A DNA stretch of 50,327 nt from M55B177 sp034722275 (GTDB lineage: Bacteria; Chloroflexota; Dehalococcoidia; GIF9; AB-539-J10): positions 1 to 50,327 of the forward strand of contig JAYENW010000004.1 of the NCBI GenBank assembly GCA_034722275.1. The letters are read 5' to 3'. A program made the position numbers and the translations under genes. Below are positions 39,626 to 48,976 of this stretch, one piece after another; within the stretch, counting starts at the first letter, position 1; each line of letters starts with the position of its first letter. The notes under the pieces were generated by a model. The model did not search any database. It saw nothing but the letters and a program-made list of their open reading frames with translations, and was not told where the DNA came from.

Positions 39626-40483
39626 GTGCAGGTTGCTATCATCGGCCTGGGCTTGATTGGTGGCTCCATCGGGCTTGCTCTAAAACAAAAAAACGCGCCC
39701 GGGTGGAAAGTAGTGGGCTATATACGCCGCCCTGAGGTTGCCACAACAGCACTGAAAGTGGGCGCCATTGATAGAGCCGAAAAGACTCTGAAAGACACGG
39801 TAAAGGAAGCTGATCTGGTCATCATCGCCACTCCAGCCTTAACCATAAGGGAAATCTTATCACGGATAGTTGACCACCTCCCCGATGGCTGCACCGTCAC
39901 TGACACCGCAAGCACCAAGTTTCAAGTCATGCGGTTGGCCCATGAGATGTTGCCGCCAAGAGTAAATTTCATTGGTGGCCATCCCATGGCAGGAAAAGAA
40001 TTCTACGGCATTGAAGCCGCCGAAGCAGGACTCTTCCAGAGATGTATCTACTGTCTTACCCCGGAAGAGAAAACTCCACCAGAAGCACTGGACAAGGTGA
40101 TAAATATGGTTAAAATGCTGGGAGCCACGCCAATGCTAATAGATGCTCAGGAACATGATGGCCTAGTAGCTGGCATCAGCCATCTGCCACTGCTCCTCTC
40201 GGCAGCCCTGGTCTCAGCCACCACCAAAGACCCTTCCTGGCACAAAATGTCCCCGCTGGCTGCTTCCGGCTATTATGACCTCACCCGCCTGGCTTCAGGG
40301 AATCCGCAGGTGAATGCTGATATTTGTCTCAGCAACTCCAAAGCTATAATCCGCTGGATTGACAAACTCAAACAAGAGCTGGACAGATATCGCGAGCTTG
40401 TAAGTGCTGAAGATGAAAATTTGCAAGAGGCTTTGACTGAGGCCAGGGAAGTAAGAGAGAATTGGCTAAACGAGAGGAAATGA
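39626..40483 (+). CDS. tyrA: prephenate dehydrogenase
   Basis: NAD(P)-dependent oxidative decarboxylation of prephenate in tyrosine synthesis. The N-terminal VAIIGLGLIGGSIGLAL nucleotide motif, VTDTASTKF, IGGHPMAGKEFYG and SHLPLLLSAAL are standard. 285 residues from GTG 39626; no ACT or chorismate mutase domain. Its stop overlaps the aroA start (ATGA), so the two aromatic genes are coupled. Confidence 0.94.
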   Translation: MQVAIIGLGLIGGSIGLALKQKNAPGWKVVGYIRRPEVATTALKVGAIDRAEKTLKDTVKEADLVIIATPALTIREILSRIVDHLPDGCTVTDTASTKFQVMRLAHEMLPPRVNFIGGHPMAGKEFYGIEAAEAGLFQRCIYCLTPEEKTPPEALDKVINMVKMLGATPMLIDAQEHDGLVAGISHLPLLLSAALVSATTKDPSWHKMSPLAASGYYDLTRLASGNPQVNADICLSNSKAIIRWIDKLKQELDRYRELVSAEDENLQEALTEAREVRENWLNERK

Positions 40484-41796
40484 GAAAAATTACGCCCTGC
40501 TCTCGTCTAGAGGGAGAAATCGCCCTGCCAGGGGACAAATCTATTTCCCACCGGGCAGTCATCCTCAACAGTTTAGCCAAGGGCCAGGCTGAAATCACTA
40601 ATTTCGCTCCCGGCAGGGATTGCCTGGCCACAGTGAACTGCCTGAGAGCCCTGGGAATCAAGATCAGAAGGAAAGGGACTGCAAGCTCTCCAGCTTTGCT
40701 GGTTTCAGGAAATGGCGATGGGCTTAAGGAAGCCCGGGATGTGCTCAACGCGGCAAACAGCGGCACCACAATGCGCCTTCTCGCAGGGCTTCTTTCCAGT
40801 CAACCCTTTCTCTCTATAATTACCGGCGATGCTTCTCTTCGCTCCCGCCCCATGAGAAGATTGCTGGAGCCCTTGCAACTCATGGGCGCCAAAATCTGGG
40901 GAAGGAGTGGAGATTCACTCGCCCCTCTGGTGATTAAAGGAGGGAAACTCCGGGGCATAGATTTCGAACTGCCTCTTCCCAGTGCCCAGGTTAAGTCGGC
41001 AATTTTGCTGGCGGGCCTCTTCGCCCATGGCAACACCATCCTGCGTCAACCAGTCCCTTCAAGAGACCATACCGAAAGAATGTTTCAGCAAATGGGAGCC
41101 AGATTAGTCACCCGGGAAAATAAAATTTCCCTGATGCCTCTGCAGTGTCCTCTATCTCCCCTCAGCCTTCATGTTCCCGGGGACATCAGCTCGGCAGCTT
41201 ACTTCCTCGCCGCCGGGGCTATCCATCCCAATGCCAGGATAACGGTAAAGAATTGCGGCGTTAATCCTACACGAACAGGACTCATAGGTGCTCTTGCAGC
41301 TATGGGAGCCAAACTCAAGGTGGGAAATGTGCGCCATGAAGCCAATGAACCACTGGCTGATATTGTGATAGAATCCAGTGAACTGAGTGGAATTGAGATT
41401 GGCGGCGATATGGTTCCTCGTCTTATTGACGAGATTACCGTGTTGGCTGTAGCTGGCTGTGTGGCGAAAGGGGAAACTATAATCAGAGATGCTGGCGAGC
41501 TGCGCGTGAAGGAATCCAACCGCATTGCCACCCTTTCTCAAGAACTTTCCAGACTGGGGGCTGAAATCAAGGAATTGCCTGACGGGATGATTATTCATGG
41601 GGGAAAGCCACTAATGGGCGCAGAGGTGGATAGCCACGGGGATCACAGGCTAGCCATGAGTCTGGCCATAGCTGGCCTGGCAGCCAGGGGAGAGACAACC
41701 ATCAAACATGCCCAGGCAGCGGAGATTTCTTATCCCTCGTTCTGGCAGGACCTATCAGCCATCGAAATGAATGCTCAGTGCTCTTCGGAGATATAA
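40480..41796 (+). CDS. aroA: 3-phosphoshikimate 1-carboxyvinyltransferase (EPSP synthase)
   Basis: Joins shikimate-3-phosphate and PEP. LPGDKSISHRAVIL near the N-terminus, NAANSGTTMRLLAGLL (around 88), GDASLRSRPMRRLLEPL and the C-terminal GDHRLAMSLAIAGL are all present. I start at ATG 40480, overlapping the tyrA stop by 4 bases and preceded by GAGAGGAA, rather than 40462. Length is 438 residues. The sequence resembles the Gram-positive type more than the enteric type. Confidence 0.95.
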   Translation: MRKITPCSRLEGEIALPGDKSISHRAVILNSLAKGQAEITNFAPGRDCLATVNCLRALGIKIRRKGTASSPALLVSGNGDGLKEARDVLNAANSGTTMRLLAGLLSSQPFLSIITGDASLRSRPMRRLLEPLQLMGAKIWGRSGDSLAPLVIKGGKLRGIDFELPLPSAQVKSAILLAGLFAHGNTILRQPVPSRDHTERMFQQMGARLVTRENKISLMPLQCPLSPLSLHVPGDISSAAYFLAAGAIHPNARITVKNCGVNPTRTGLIGALAAMGAKLKVGNVRHEANEPLADIVIESSELSGIEIGGDMVPRLIDEITVLAVAGCVAKGETIIRDAGELRVKESNRIATLSQELSRLGAEIKELPDGMIIHGGKPLMGAEVDSHGDHRLAMSLAIAGLAARGETTIKHAQAAEISYPSFWQDLSAIEMNAQCSSEI

Positions 41797-41797
41797 A

Positions 41798-42421
41798 ATG
41801 TCATCAAAAGTTGAGCCAAGTAACCTACTTATCATAATCTCGGGACCTTCAGGGGTGGGAAAAGATGCCGTGCTTGCCAGGATGAAAGAAAAGGGGTATC
41901 CCTTTTATTATGCTATTACCGCCACCACTCGGCAAAAACGCGCTGGAGAGAAACATGGAAGAGATTACTATTTCTTCGCGCCTGACCAATTCCAAAGCAT
42001 GATAAAAAAGGGTGAGCTACTGGAATGGGCTGAAGTTTATGGCAATTATTATGGCGTGCCCAAAGAAGAAATAACCTGGGCCTTATCACAAGGAAAAGAT
42101 GCCATCTTGAAAGTGGATGTTCAGGGCGCCGCAACACTTAAAAAAATTCTTCCCCAGGCAGTATTCATTTTCCTCATGCCTCCTTCTACAGCCGAACTGG
42201 AGAGGCGGCTCAAAGGGCGCAGCAGCGACCTGGAGAAAGATCTGACCCTGAGGCTAGAAAAAGCCCGAGAGGAAATAGAAAGGCTGCCTCTTTTCGACTA
42301 TGCCATCACCAGCTATGAGAACAAGCTGGACGATATCATCTCCCAGATTCAGGCCATTATTATCGCCGAAAGATGCCGCGTGAAGCCGCGAAACGACATT
42401 TCTGCCAGGATTAAGCTATAA
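41798..42421 (+). CDS. gmk: guanylate kinase
   Basis: Phosphorylates GMP. The P-loop is GPSGVGKDAVL; the family mostly has GKST, and GKDA is a variant also seen in related enzymes. ITATTRQKRAGEKHGRDYYF and EWAEVYGNYYGVPKE bind GMP; the lid contains RLKGRSSD. ATG 41798, one base after the aroA stop with GGAG upstream, gives 207 residues; a start at 41771 would overlap aroA. Confidence 0.94.
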   Translation: MSSKVEPSNLLIIISGPSGVGKDAVLARMKEKGYPFYYAITATTRQKRAGEKHGRDYYFFAPDQFQSMIKKGELLEWAEVYGNYYGVPKEEITWALSQGKDAILKVDVQGAATLKKILPQAVFIFLMPPSTAELERRLKGRSSDLEKDLTLRLEKAREEIERLPLFDYAITSYENKLDDIISQIQAIIIAERCRVKPRNDISARIKL

Positions 42422-42436
42422 TATGAGAGGCAAGTT

Positions 42437-43471
42437 ATGAATCAAGTTGTAAAATACCGGAATCGCTTAATCATGCTGGTTATTCTGCCAGCCAGCATAG
42501 TATCACTCGTTGGTTGTACTGGCGCGCCATCAACCCCACCACCAGCACAAACACTGCTCTCAGTGCCCCAGAAAGCTGACCTGATAGTCGAGATAGAGCT
42601 GGCAAAAATCATAGATGATGAAGACTTCGCAGAGCTTTACCAATATGCTGCTCAAGATACGACTCTGCCGCAGACACTGGATGCCGCCTTAGAGAAGGTG
42701 GAGCACGAAACTGGCATAAACCTGAGAGATTTTGACACTGCTGTAGTATTTGGCGAGGCGGCAACATTCATTGAGAGCGCAGAATCCTCTCCAGGCAGCC
42801 ACCAATACTGGGGAGCGCTGGTTGAAGGAAAGCTGAATGAAAACACCTTCATCAGTAATATCGAAGGCAAGATAGGGAAAGAACTTCCAGGAAGCAGTTA
42901 CCAAAATTACACGATTTACGTCCTTCCAAATCTCGAAGGACAAGGTGCGGCCTTCAGCATAGCTTTCCCTACCGAAGAGCAGATGGTCATTGGCACCACA
43001 CTTGCCGTAAAAGACGTCATTGATGTTAAAGTGGGGCGGCAGGAACCTATGAGCGGTGCTGTTTACGACCTATACAGCCAGCTCGACGATGCCCTTATCA
43101 AACTGGCCTCCACTGTACCGAAAACCCTCCTTGAGCGGATTCCCGCCGAAATACCCATTGGCCCACTCACCTTGAGCCTTCTCTGCTTCAGGGACATAGA
43201 ATGCACTACCCTTACCCTCACCAAGAGCGATGCAATTATCAATGCCCAGGCTTGCTTTGTATTCACCAATGAGGATTCAGCTAGCGATAGCAGAAAGTTG
43301 CTATGGACTGGAACTAAAGTGGGCAAGTATGCCGTGTCTGATGCCAACATCAAGACGTTGCTGTCTAAAATAGACATATCCCAGAGAGGCTCTTCCGTCT
43401 CCCTAATGCTTGCCATGACTATCTCTGAAATCGAGCAATTAATCTCGGCAACGTCTCAGGAAGCAAAGTAA
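42437..43471 (+). CDS. DUF3352-like lipoprotein
   Basis: 344 residues. The N-terminus is a lipoprotein signal: a basic start (VVKYRNRLIM), a hydrophobic run and the lipobox LVGC with Cys27. A Pro-rich linker follows. The mature part begins VPQKADLIVEIELAKI and contains FDTAVVFGEA and YWGALVEGKLNENTF, as in DUF3352-type substrate-free extracellular proteins. The role is unknown. GAGAGG precedes the ATG, 15 bases after gmk, so it may be in the tyrA-aroA-gmk operon. Confidence 0.75.
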   Translation: MNQVVKYRNRLIMLVILPASIVSLVGCTGAPSTPPPAQTLLSVPQKADLIVEIELAKIIDDEDFAELYQYAAQDTTLPQTLDAALEKVEHETGINLRDFDTAVVFGEAATFIESAESSPGSHQYWGALVEGKLNENTFISNIEGKIGKELPGSSYQNYTIYVLPNLEGQGAAFSIAFPTEEQMVIGTTLAVKDVIDVKVGRQEPMSGAVYDLYSQLDDALIKLASTVPKTLLERIPAEIPIGPLTLSLLCFRDIECTTLTLTKSDAIINAQACFVFTNEDSASDSRKLLWTGTKVGKYAVSDANIKTLLSKIDISQRGSSVSLMLAMTISEIEQLISATSQEAK

Positions 43472-43541
43472 CAGACCCTACCTTTGAAGGCTGCTCTCCC
43501 ATTCAGCACTTTCTCAATGTAAGCTAGAACTTCCTTGCCCT

Positions 43542-44963
43542 TTACAGCGATTCCCTTGCTTCTTTCTCTTTACCTCTAATAAGCGAGGTAACAGAGGCTA
43601 TCCCAGTCAGAATAGCACCTGCCAGGTAAGCATGACATAAGCCAGCAACAAAAACTGCCGCTTCCGAACTCCCAAGAGCAGCTTTCTCCAGAATGGAAGA
43701 CGGAGTAAAAGCATAGAGCACCAACCCCGCTATGGCAACACCCAGAACCATACCCACAGTTCGCATCGTCGCCAGTATCCCTGAAGCTATGCCAAGGTGA
43801 GCATTGGGTGCGCTTCCCATCACAGCACTATTATTCGGGGACTGAAAAATCCCGGTGCCAAGGCCAAATAACGCCAGTCTCCATACAACGTCTGCCGAAC
43901 TGGCGGAGACCGGCAACTGGCTCATAAAGAACAGGGATAGGGCACATACGGCAGCGCCAAGACAGGTCAGCAGCCTCGTGCCAATCCTGTCAGAAAGGGA
44001 ACCACAGAAGGGTGCAGCTACCATGATAGCCAACGGGAGGGAGGTCATGATTAAGCCCAATTTATTTGGAGCGTAGTGCAGCACCCTTTGAAGGTAGAAA
44101 GGGGTCAGGAAAACCATCACATACTGGGACATAAAGTTAAGCAGGCCGCTGATGTTGGCAAAGGAAAAGGTTGTGTTGCGAAAAAGACCCAGGTTGAGCA
44201 TCGGCTGCACCGCCTTTCTCTCTCCTCTAAAGAAAGTGATGCCGGAGACAGCGGCAACCAACAGCATAATGCCAGTGGCGTAGGTGAAACCCGAACTCTG
44301 GAAACGGTTGATGAAGAGAAGAAAAGAGAAGAAAAAGACAAAGGCAGCCACCGCCCCCAATGTGTCTATCTTGCCATGCCGCCCTTTTACTTCAGGGACA
44401 ATACGACGAGCCCAGTGAAAAGCTGCGATGCCAACAGGAATGTTAATCAGAAAAACAAAACGCCAGCCCAGTGAAGAAGCAATGAACCCTCCGAGGGAGG
44501 GGCCTATCGCCAGCCCCGCTGAAACAACCAGGGCGTTAATACCAAGTGCCTTGCCCCGCTCTGTAGGTGGGAAGGATGTGGTTATAATGGCATAAGGCAC
44601 TGACATCATTGCTCCCGCGGCCAGTCCCTGAATGGCTCGAAAGAGGATAAGCCAATAGATTGTGGGAGAAAGACCACACAAACCCGAGGCGAGGGTGAAG
44701 CCAGCAAGCCCGGACAAGTACACTTTCTTGTACCCCAGGATATCACCCAGACGACCATAGAACAGGAGCAGGCTGCTGATGGTCAAAAGGTATATCATTG
44801 GCACCCATTGAGCCATAGAAATATCCACACCGAAGAACTCGGTGATCGTGGGAAGGATGACATTCACAATACTGCCATCAATGGGCCCCATGATGGTGCC
44901 CACCATGAGCGCCGCCAAAATTGAATAGCGTCGCCCATAAGGCTCTACAGTTTTTTCGCCCAT
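43542..44963 (-). CDS. DHA2-family (EmrB/QacA-type) MFS drug exporter
   Basis: Proton-driven multidrug or metabolite exporter with about 14 predicted helices in 473 residues. DGSIVNVILPTI (motif D1), GRLGDILGYKKVYLSG (motif A) and LAIGPSLGGFIAS (motif C, typical of exporters) are visible. It stands alone on the minus strand, without an EmrA-like partner or a regulator beside it. The substrate cannot be told. Confidence 0.9.
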   Translation of the reverse strand: MGEKTVEPYGRRYSILAALMVGTIMGPIDGSIVNVILPTITEFFGVDISMAQWVPMIYLLTISSLLLFYGRLGDILGYKKVYLSGLAGFTLASGLCGLSPTIYWLILFRAIQGLAAGAMMSVPYAIITTSFPPTERGKALGINALVVSAGLAIGPSLGGFIASSLGWRFVFLINIPVGIAAFHWARRIVPEVKGRHGKIDTLGAVAAFVFFFSFLLFINRFQSSGFTYATGIMLLVAAVSGITFFRGERKAVQPMLNLGLFRNTTFSFANISGLLNFMSQYVMVFLTPFYLQRVLHYAPNKLGLIMTSLPLAIMVAAPFCGSLSDRIGTRLLTCLGAAVCALSLFFMSQLPVSASSADVVWRLALFGLGTGIFQSPNNSAVMGSAPNAHLGIASGILATMRTVGMVLGVAIAGLVLYAFTPSSILEKAALGSSEAAVFVAGLCHAYLAGAILTGIASVTSLIRGKEKEARESL

Positions 44964-45109
44964 TCTCGCTCCTTCCCTGTATTTATCTTGACAGTTTATT
45001 CCGAATTGACTGAAAATCTCAATGTATTTACGGTGAAAAGAAGCTGAAAGATAGGGTAGAATATGTCACCAAATTGGTCTTGAACGACTACCTTCAATAA
45101 CATGTCAGG

Positions 45110-45115
45110 TATAAT
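45110..45115 (+). promoter_or_regulatory. -10 element giving a leaderless transcript of the GT2-GtrA gene
   Basis: TATAAT ends 6 bases before the ATG at 45122, with no Shine-Dalgarno sequence in between and no clear -35. This is the spacing expected when transcription starts at the initiation codon itself. Confidence 0.45.
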
Positions 45116-45121
45116 TGTGCC

Positions 45122-46198
45122 ATGGCTAAGACGATCTCGCTTATAATCCCCACCTACAATGAAAGGGATAATATCGCTCCCCTGGTCGAGAGAATAAACG
45201 CTGCTTTATCCTCCTGCAACTATGAAATTGTCTTCATTGATGATAACAGCGGTGATGGAACTGCTGAGCTTGCTTCGGCTTTGTCACCTACATATCCCGT
45301 CAAGGTGATTGTCCGCCAGAATGAAAAGGGATTGGCCTCAGCCGTTGTTGATGGGCTCAAGCATATAAAAGGCCAGATTATAGCAGTGATGGATGCTGAC
45401 TTACAGCACCCACCAGAGGTGATACCAGCCTTGCTGAGAGAGATAGAAAATGGAGCAGATATAGCAGTCGCCAGCCGCTATGTCCAGGGAGGAGGCTGCC
45501 AGGGCTGGGGACTGGTGAGGAGAATAATGTCAAAGGGGGCCGTATTCCTGGCACACCTGCTCTTGCCTCCAACAAGGCGGGTTAATGATCCTATGTCAGG
45601 CTTCTTTATGCTCAATAAACAGGTGGTGGCCAGCGCTGACCTGAAACCAACCGGTTATAAGATACTCCTGGAAATACTCATGGTAGGGCAACACCGGAGT
45701 GTAGCTGAAGTCCCCTATACTTTCAGAACCAGAACCAGGGGGGAAAGCAAACTGAACGCCAGACAACAAATAGATTACCTGAAACATATCTACAGCCTGA
45801 TGAAAAGAAAAGGTGAATTACTGAGATTTGTCAAGTTTTGTCTCGTCGGGGCGAGTGGTGTTCTGGTTAATATGGGCCTTTTGTGGTCGCTGACAGAAAT
45901 TGCTGGCTTGTTTTACCTTCTATCAGCAGCTATCAGTATAGAGACTTCCATCATCTCCAACTTCATCCTGAACGACTTTTTCACTTTCCCTGACCGGCGC
46001 TCGGCAGAGGTGAAATCGCGCCTGAGTCGCCTGGCGAAGTTTAATGTGGTCAGTCTCGGTGGGCTGGGAATCAATATGGCACTTCTCTGGCTGCTTACCG
46101 AGCACTTCGGGCTATATTACCTGTTATCTAACATTTGCGGGATAGCAGCGGCTACTTTATGGAACTATTTTGTTAACACCTGGTGGACATGGAAGTAG
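45122..46198 (+). CDS. polyprenyl-phosphate mannose/glucose synthase fused to GtrA domain
   Basis: Residues 1 to about 230 are a GT2 glycosyltransferase of the dolichyl-phosphate mannose synthase type: LIIPTYNERDNI, FIDDNSGDGT, VMDADLQHPPEV and GESKLN. Residues about 233-358 are a GtrA domain with four membrane helices (FVKFCLVGASGVLVNMGLLW). The enzyme loads a sugar from a nucleotide donor onto a polyprenyl phosphate, and GtrA likely helps move the lipid-sugar across the membrane. It overlaps the PMT-family gene by 16 bases, so the pair should form a protein or lipid glycosylation pathway outside the cytoplasm. Confidence 0.92.
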   Translation: MAKTISLIIPTYNERDNIAPLVERINAALSSCNYEIVFIDDNSGDGTAELASALSPTYPVKVIVRQNEKGLASAVVDGLKHIKGQIIAVMDADLQHPPEVIPALLREIENGADIAVASRYVQGGGCQGWGLVRRIMSKGAVFLAHLLLPPTRRVNDPMSGFFMLNKQVVASADLKPTGYKILLEILMVGQHRSVAEVPYTFRTRTRGESKLNARQQIDYLKHIYSLMKRKGELLRFVKFCLVGASGVLVNMGLLWSLTEIAGLFYLLSAAISIETSIISNFILNDFFTFPDRRSAEVKSRLSRLAKFNVVSLGGLGINMALLWLLTEHFGLYYLLSNICGIAAATLWNYFVNTWWTWK

Positions 46199-47391
46199 TA
46201 AAACAACTACTGCGGCGTATAGGCAAATGGGAATATACCTGGCTCTGCCTGCTGGTACTGGTTACACTGGCGATGCACTTCAGCATCATCGCCCAGCCCG
46301 GCCAACTTATCTTTGATGAACAACATTATATTCCTGACGCCCGGTCCATTCTTCAAGGTCACGGCACTCTGATTCTCGAACACCCTTCCCTGGGCAAGCT
46401 GTTCATCGTATTGGGCATGTTTCTATTTGGTGATAATCCCTTAGGCTGGCGCTTTTTTTCTATCCTGTTTGGGGCTATCTGCATCGTGCTCTTCTACCGC
46501 ATCTGCCGCAAGCTAGAGATGCCCCAAAGAGCATCATTTCTAGCCACCTTTATGCTTGCCCTGAGCAACCTCAGCTTCCTCCAGGCAAGCGTGGCTATGC
46601 TTGATGTCTATAGCCTGGCATTTATGCTGGGTTGCTTCTATCTCTATCTCAAGGGCCGATATCTGCTCTCCGGGGCATCAATAGGCCTCAGCGCTCTAGC
46701 CAAACTTAACGGTGCCCTGGCATATCCCACTATACTGCTGCACTGGCTGCTGAGAAGGCGAGAACACCTGCGGCAGTTCACTGGCTTAACTCTTCTAGCT
46801 CCAGCGTCATTCCTGCTGCTGATGCCCCTGTTTGATTTTATCGTTTTCAGGCAGCTCGTTAATCCCTTTGCCCGAGTAAGGACTATGCTGACTTTGAGCA
46901 GCAGCCTCACTTTTGCCAGTATCACTCACACGGCTCTGAGCCGTCCCTGGGACTGGATACTACACCCTGAGACTATGTTTTACTGGTATGACCCTCACTA
47001 CATCGCGGCGATTAGCTTTACTATTTGGGCTCTAATTATCCCTGTGGTATGTTATATGGTTTTCAGGGCACTCAAGGGCAACAGTGCCAGCCTCTTTGGG
47101 CTATCATGGTTTGCCGGGACCTATCTCGTCTGGATACCGATAAGCCTGATCACCAATAGAATCAGCTTCATATATTACTTTTACCCCACCGTGGGAGCTA
47201 TATGCATCGGTCTTGGACTGGGGCTCTCTCAGTTGCTAGATGTGTGGGAAAGCAAGAAACAGGCTAAGCTCAGATGGGCGGCAATGCTGGCAGTGGCAGG
47301 CTACCTGGTGTGTCATATAGCCGTTTTTGTCATCCTCTCACCCGTGTTTGCCCGGTGGGTGCCTCTATTCTACACTATCTCCCCACCCTAG
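46183..47391 (+). CDS. PMT-family (GT39-like) glycosyltransferase
   Basis: Integral membrane GT-C enzyme with about 10 helices in 402 residues. The first outer loop has FDEQHYIPDAR, with the catalytic Asp-Glu pair of protein O-mannosyltransferases, and EHPSLGKLFI, matching the PMT HPPLGK motif. The usual MIR domain of eukaryotic PMTs is absent, as in bacteria. It would use the lipid-linked sugar made by the overlapping upstream gene to glycosylate exported proteins. ATG 46183 and 46189 are both possible. Confidence 0.87.
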   Translation: MDMEVVKQLLRRIGKWEYTWLCLLVLVTLAMHFSIIAQPGQLIFDEQHYIPDARSILQGHGTLILEHPSLGKLFIVLGMFLFGDNPLGWRFFSILFGAICIVLFYRICRKLEMPQRASFLATFMLALSNLSFLQASVAMLDVYSLAFMLGCFYLYLKGRYLLSGASIGLSALAKLNGALAYPTILLHWLLRRREHLRQFTGLTLLAPASFLLLMPLFDFIVFRQLVNPFARVRTMLTLSSSLTFASITHTALSRPWDWILHPETMFYWYDPHYIAAISFTIWALIIPVVCYMVFRALKGNSASLFGLSWFAGTYLVWIPISLITNRISFIYYFYPTVGAICIGLGLGLSQLLDVWESKKQAKLRWAAMLAVAGYLVCHIAVFVILSPVFARWVPLFYTISPP

Positions 47392-47441
47392 AATATTATT
47401 CGACTGAGATGCTAGGTAGAGAAACTACTGCTCTTTCCCCA

Positions 47442-47924
47442 TTACCACATTTTAACCCGCGGCCGCTCCTCCTGATTTTCAACCATGTCCCTGAGACGGT
47501 TCAGGAACTGGCTGAGCATATTTGATAGGGCTGTCCTCAGAAACAGATTGTCGATGAAGAACTTCTTGAAGACGTTTATATCGAGCAGATCCACTTTTTC
47601 GCTTACGATAACTGTACATCTTTTGTTATCCTTCGGGATAATCTCGTAGAGTGCTCTTATCCGCGCTGCCCCCGGTGATTTCCCTTCAAAGCCAAACCTT
47701 TGGTTTTCCTCCAGCTCGGTAACCGTGCAGTCAAATTTGTGAAACTTGAGTCCTACTTCTTTTTCAATAGAGTATTGTGTTCCCACTGCCAGAGGCTCTC
47801 CTTCAGGCATTTCAATCCTGCGGATGTCTGTTCTCCACCAGACTAATTTTCCCGAATCAATGATAAAGGGCCACACGTTCTCTGGAGTTGTCTTCAGCTG
47901 TATCCCATCCCTTACTCTGGTCAT
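47442..47924 (-). CDS. SRPBCC (polyketide cyclase/START-like) protein
   Basis: 160 residues with the ligand-binding helix-grip fold pattern: a first strand RDGIQLKTTPENVWPFI, then WWRTDIRRIEM, GTQYSIEKEVGL and a long C-terminal helix (LRTALSNMLSQFLNRL). The ligand is unknown. It stands alone, converging on the PMT-type gene. Confidence 0.78.
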   Translation of the reverse strand: MTRVRDGIQLKTTPENVWPFIIDSGKLVWWRTDIRRIEMPEGEPLAVGTQYSIEKEVGLKFHKFDCTVTELEENQRFGFEGKSPGAARIRALYEIIPKDNKRCTVIVSEKVDLLDINVFKKFFIDNLFLRTALSNMLSQFLNRLRDMVENQEERPRVKMW

Positions 47925-48059
47925 GATGCTCTTTACTCGCTTCCTCTGTTCATCCGCCTATATGGACAGCCGATTTCGCTGGATATCCTGGCTGTTAACT
48001 GGCACGGCAAGCATGATGATAGCATAGTTACGGCAGACGCCGCTGGCGAGTTGAAGAGG

Positions 48060-48278
48060 TTATTGCTTGAGCCATTCCTCTCTGTTAATTCCAGCTCGCT
48101 TTAAAATTCGGGAGAGAGGGGCAATTCCAATTTCTCTACGACGTGGATTGGGAATAGTTAACACTAAGCTGCCTTCTATCACGTAGGGGTGTTTCCCACC
48201 TCGATAAGGCCCCTCAAATCTCAGCCTACGGAGTCGTCTTACTAGCTCTGTCCATGAAACAGGTGAAACCTCAGCCAC
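48060..48278 (-). CDS. hicA: HicA-type toxin (second system)
   Basis: 72 residues of the HicA dsRBD-like family: WTELVRRLRRLRFEGPYRGG, then KHPYVI with the catalytic His, LTIPNP and a C-terminal SRILKRAGINREEWL. The start is GTG 48278, overlapping hicB by 8 bases. It is not a close copy of the 27107 hicA; the sequences differ along their length, so the two systems were acquired separately. Confidence 0.87.
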   Translation of the reverse strand: MAEVSPVSWTELVRRLRRLRFEGPYRGGKHPYVIEGSLVLTIPNPRRREIGIAPLSRILKRAGINREEWLKQ

Positions 48279-48525
48279 CGACTTCTAAGGTTTTGAGTCC
48301 TTCTATTTTATATTCACCTATAGGAGGAATGTCTAGTCCTTTTCTAAGCCTTACCACAAGCCAACCGTCAATAACCTCAGCTAAATTATGACGGCATTCC
48401 TCAAGTGTTTTACCGGTAGCCCATACACCTTCAAGCTCTGGAACCTCTCCATAGTACGGCTCCTCATCCTCAATGATTTCATATTTCGCTCTACTCAGAG
48501 CAGCCTCAATGTACTGTGTAATCAA
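48271..48525 (-). CDS. hicB: HicB-type antitoxin (second system)
   Basis: 84 residues with the HicB partial RNase H pattern: YEIIEDEEPYYGEVPELEGV, WATGKTLEECRHNL and a C-terminal IPPIGEYKIE. The start is TTG 48525 with GAGG about 8 bases upstream. It precedes and overlaps its toxin. The pair is located near an IS256-type element and a decayed tRNA-like sequence, an accessory setting. Confidence 0.87.
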   Translation of the reverse strand: MITQYIEAALSRAKYEIIEDEEPYYGEVPELEGVWATGKTLEECRHNLAEVIDGWLVVRLRKGLDIPPIGEYKIEGLKTLEVGG

Positions 48526-48670
48526 TTTCTTACCTCTTTCCTTAACTTCCCCTCATCTGCCAGCGAGAAAAGCTGGTTTCCCATCTGAATAATGTCACCT
48601 GTGAATCATTATAGCTTGAATGGCCACTAAAGGACAACAAGTTACCTTGCCGCGGATAATAAAAGGTACT

Positions 48671-48755
48671 CCCAATAGCTTAGATAACAAGAGGCAGCGC
48701 AGTGTTTGGAATGCTGAGGTCGTAGGTTCAAATCATCTCGTCCTAACTCTGTGGC
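48671..48755 (+). pseudogene. decayed tRNA-like sequence (tRNA-Pro-like remnant)
   Basis: In the 511-base gap between hicB and the transposase lies a tRNA-like segment. TAGCTTAG recalls a D-arm, CAGTG-TTTGGAA-TGCTG is an anticodon arm with two wobble pairs and a literal anticodon TGG, and AGGTCGTAGGTTCAAATC is a normal variable loop and T-arm 5' half. The T-stem 3' side is mutated and the acceptor ends do not pair, so it is not functional. The rest of the gap holds no gene I can support. Confidence 0.45.
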
Positions 48756-48976
48756 TATATTTTCATAGGTTTGAAAGCTCGACTGAGCTTTTATCTTATT
48801 AAACGAATTAACTCTTTTGTTTAATAAGATACCTGACAGCTTCCAATGGCAACCATTTACAGTTCTCCAGGGAAGGCTTTTCTCAAGATTGCTGGGAAGG
48901 ACGGAAAATTTTATTAAGCCATGCTGATGCAATTAACGAAATGCGATTTTGTTCAACGTAATGCACTGTTGAGGTA

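Noticed and set aside
41152..41598. Minus-strand ORF of 148 codons inside aroA
   Set aside because: Fully antisense to conserved aroA sequence, without ribosome site or family motif.
48642..48932. Minus-strand ORF of 96 codons
   Set aside because: It runs antisense through the decayed tRNA-like sequence, has no ribosome site and gives the composition expected from a back-translated tRNA.
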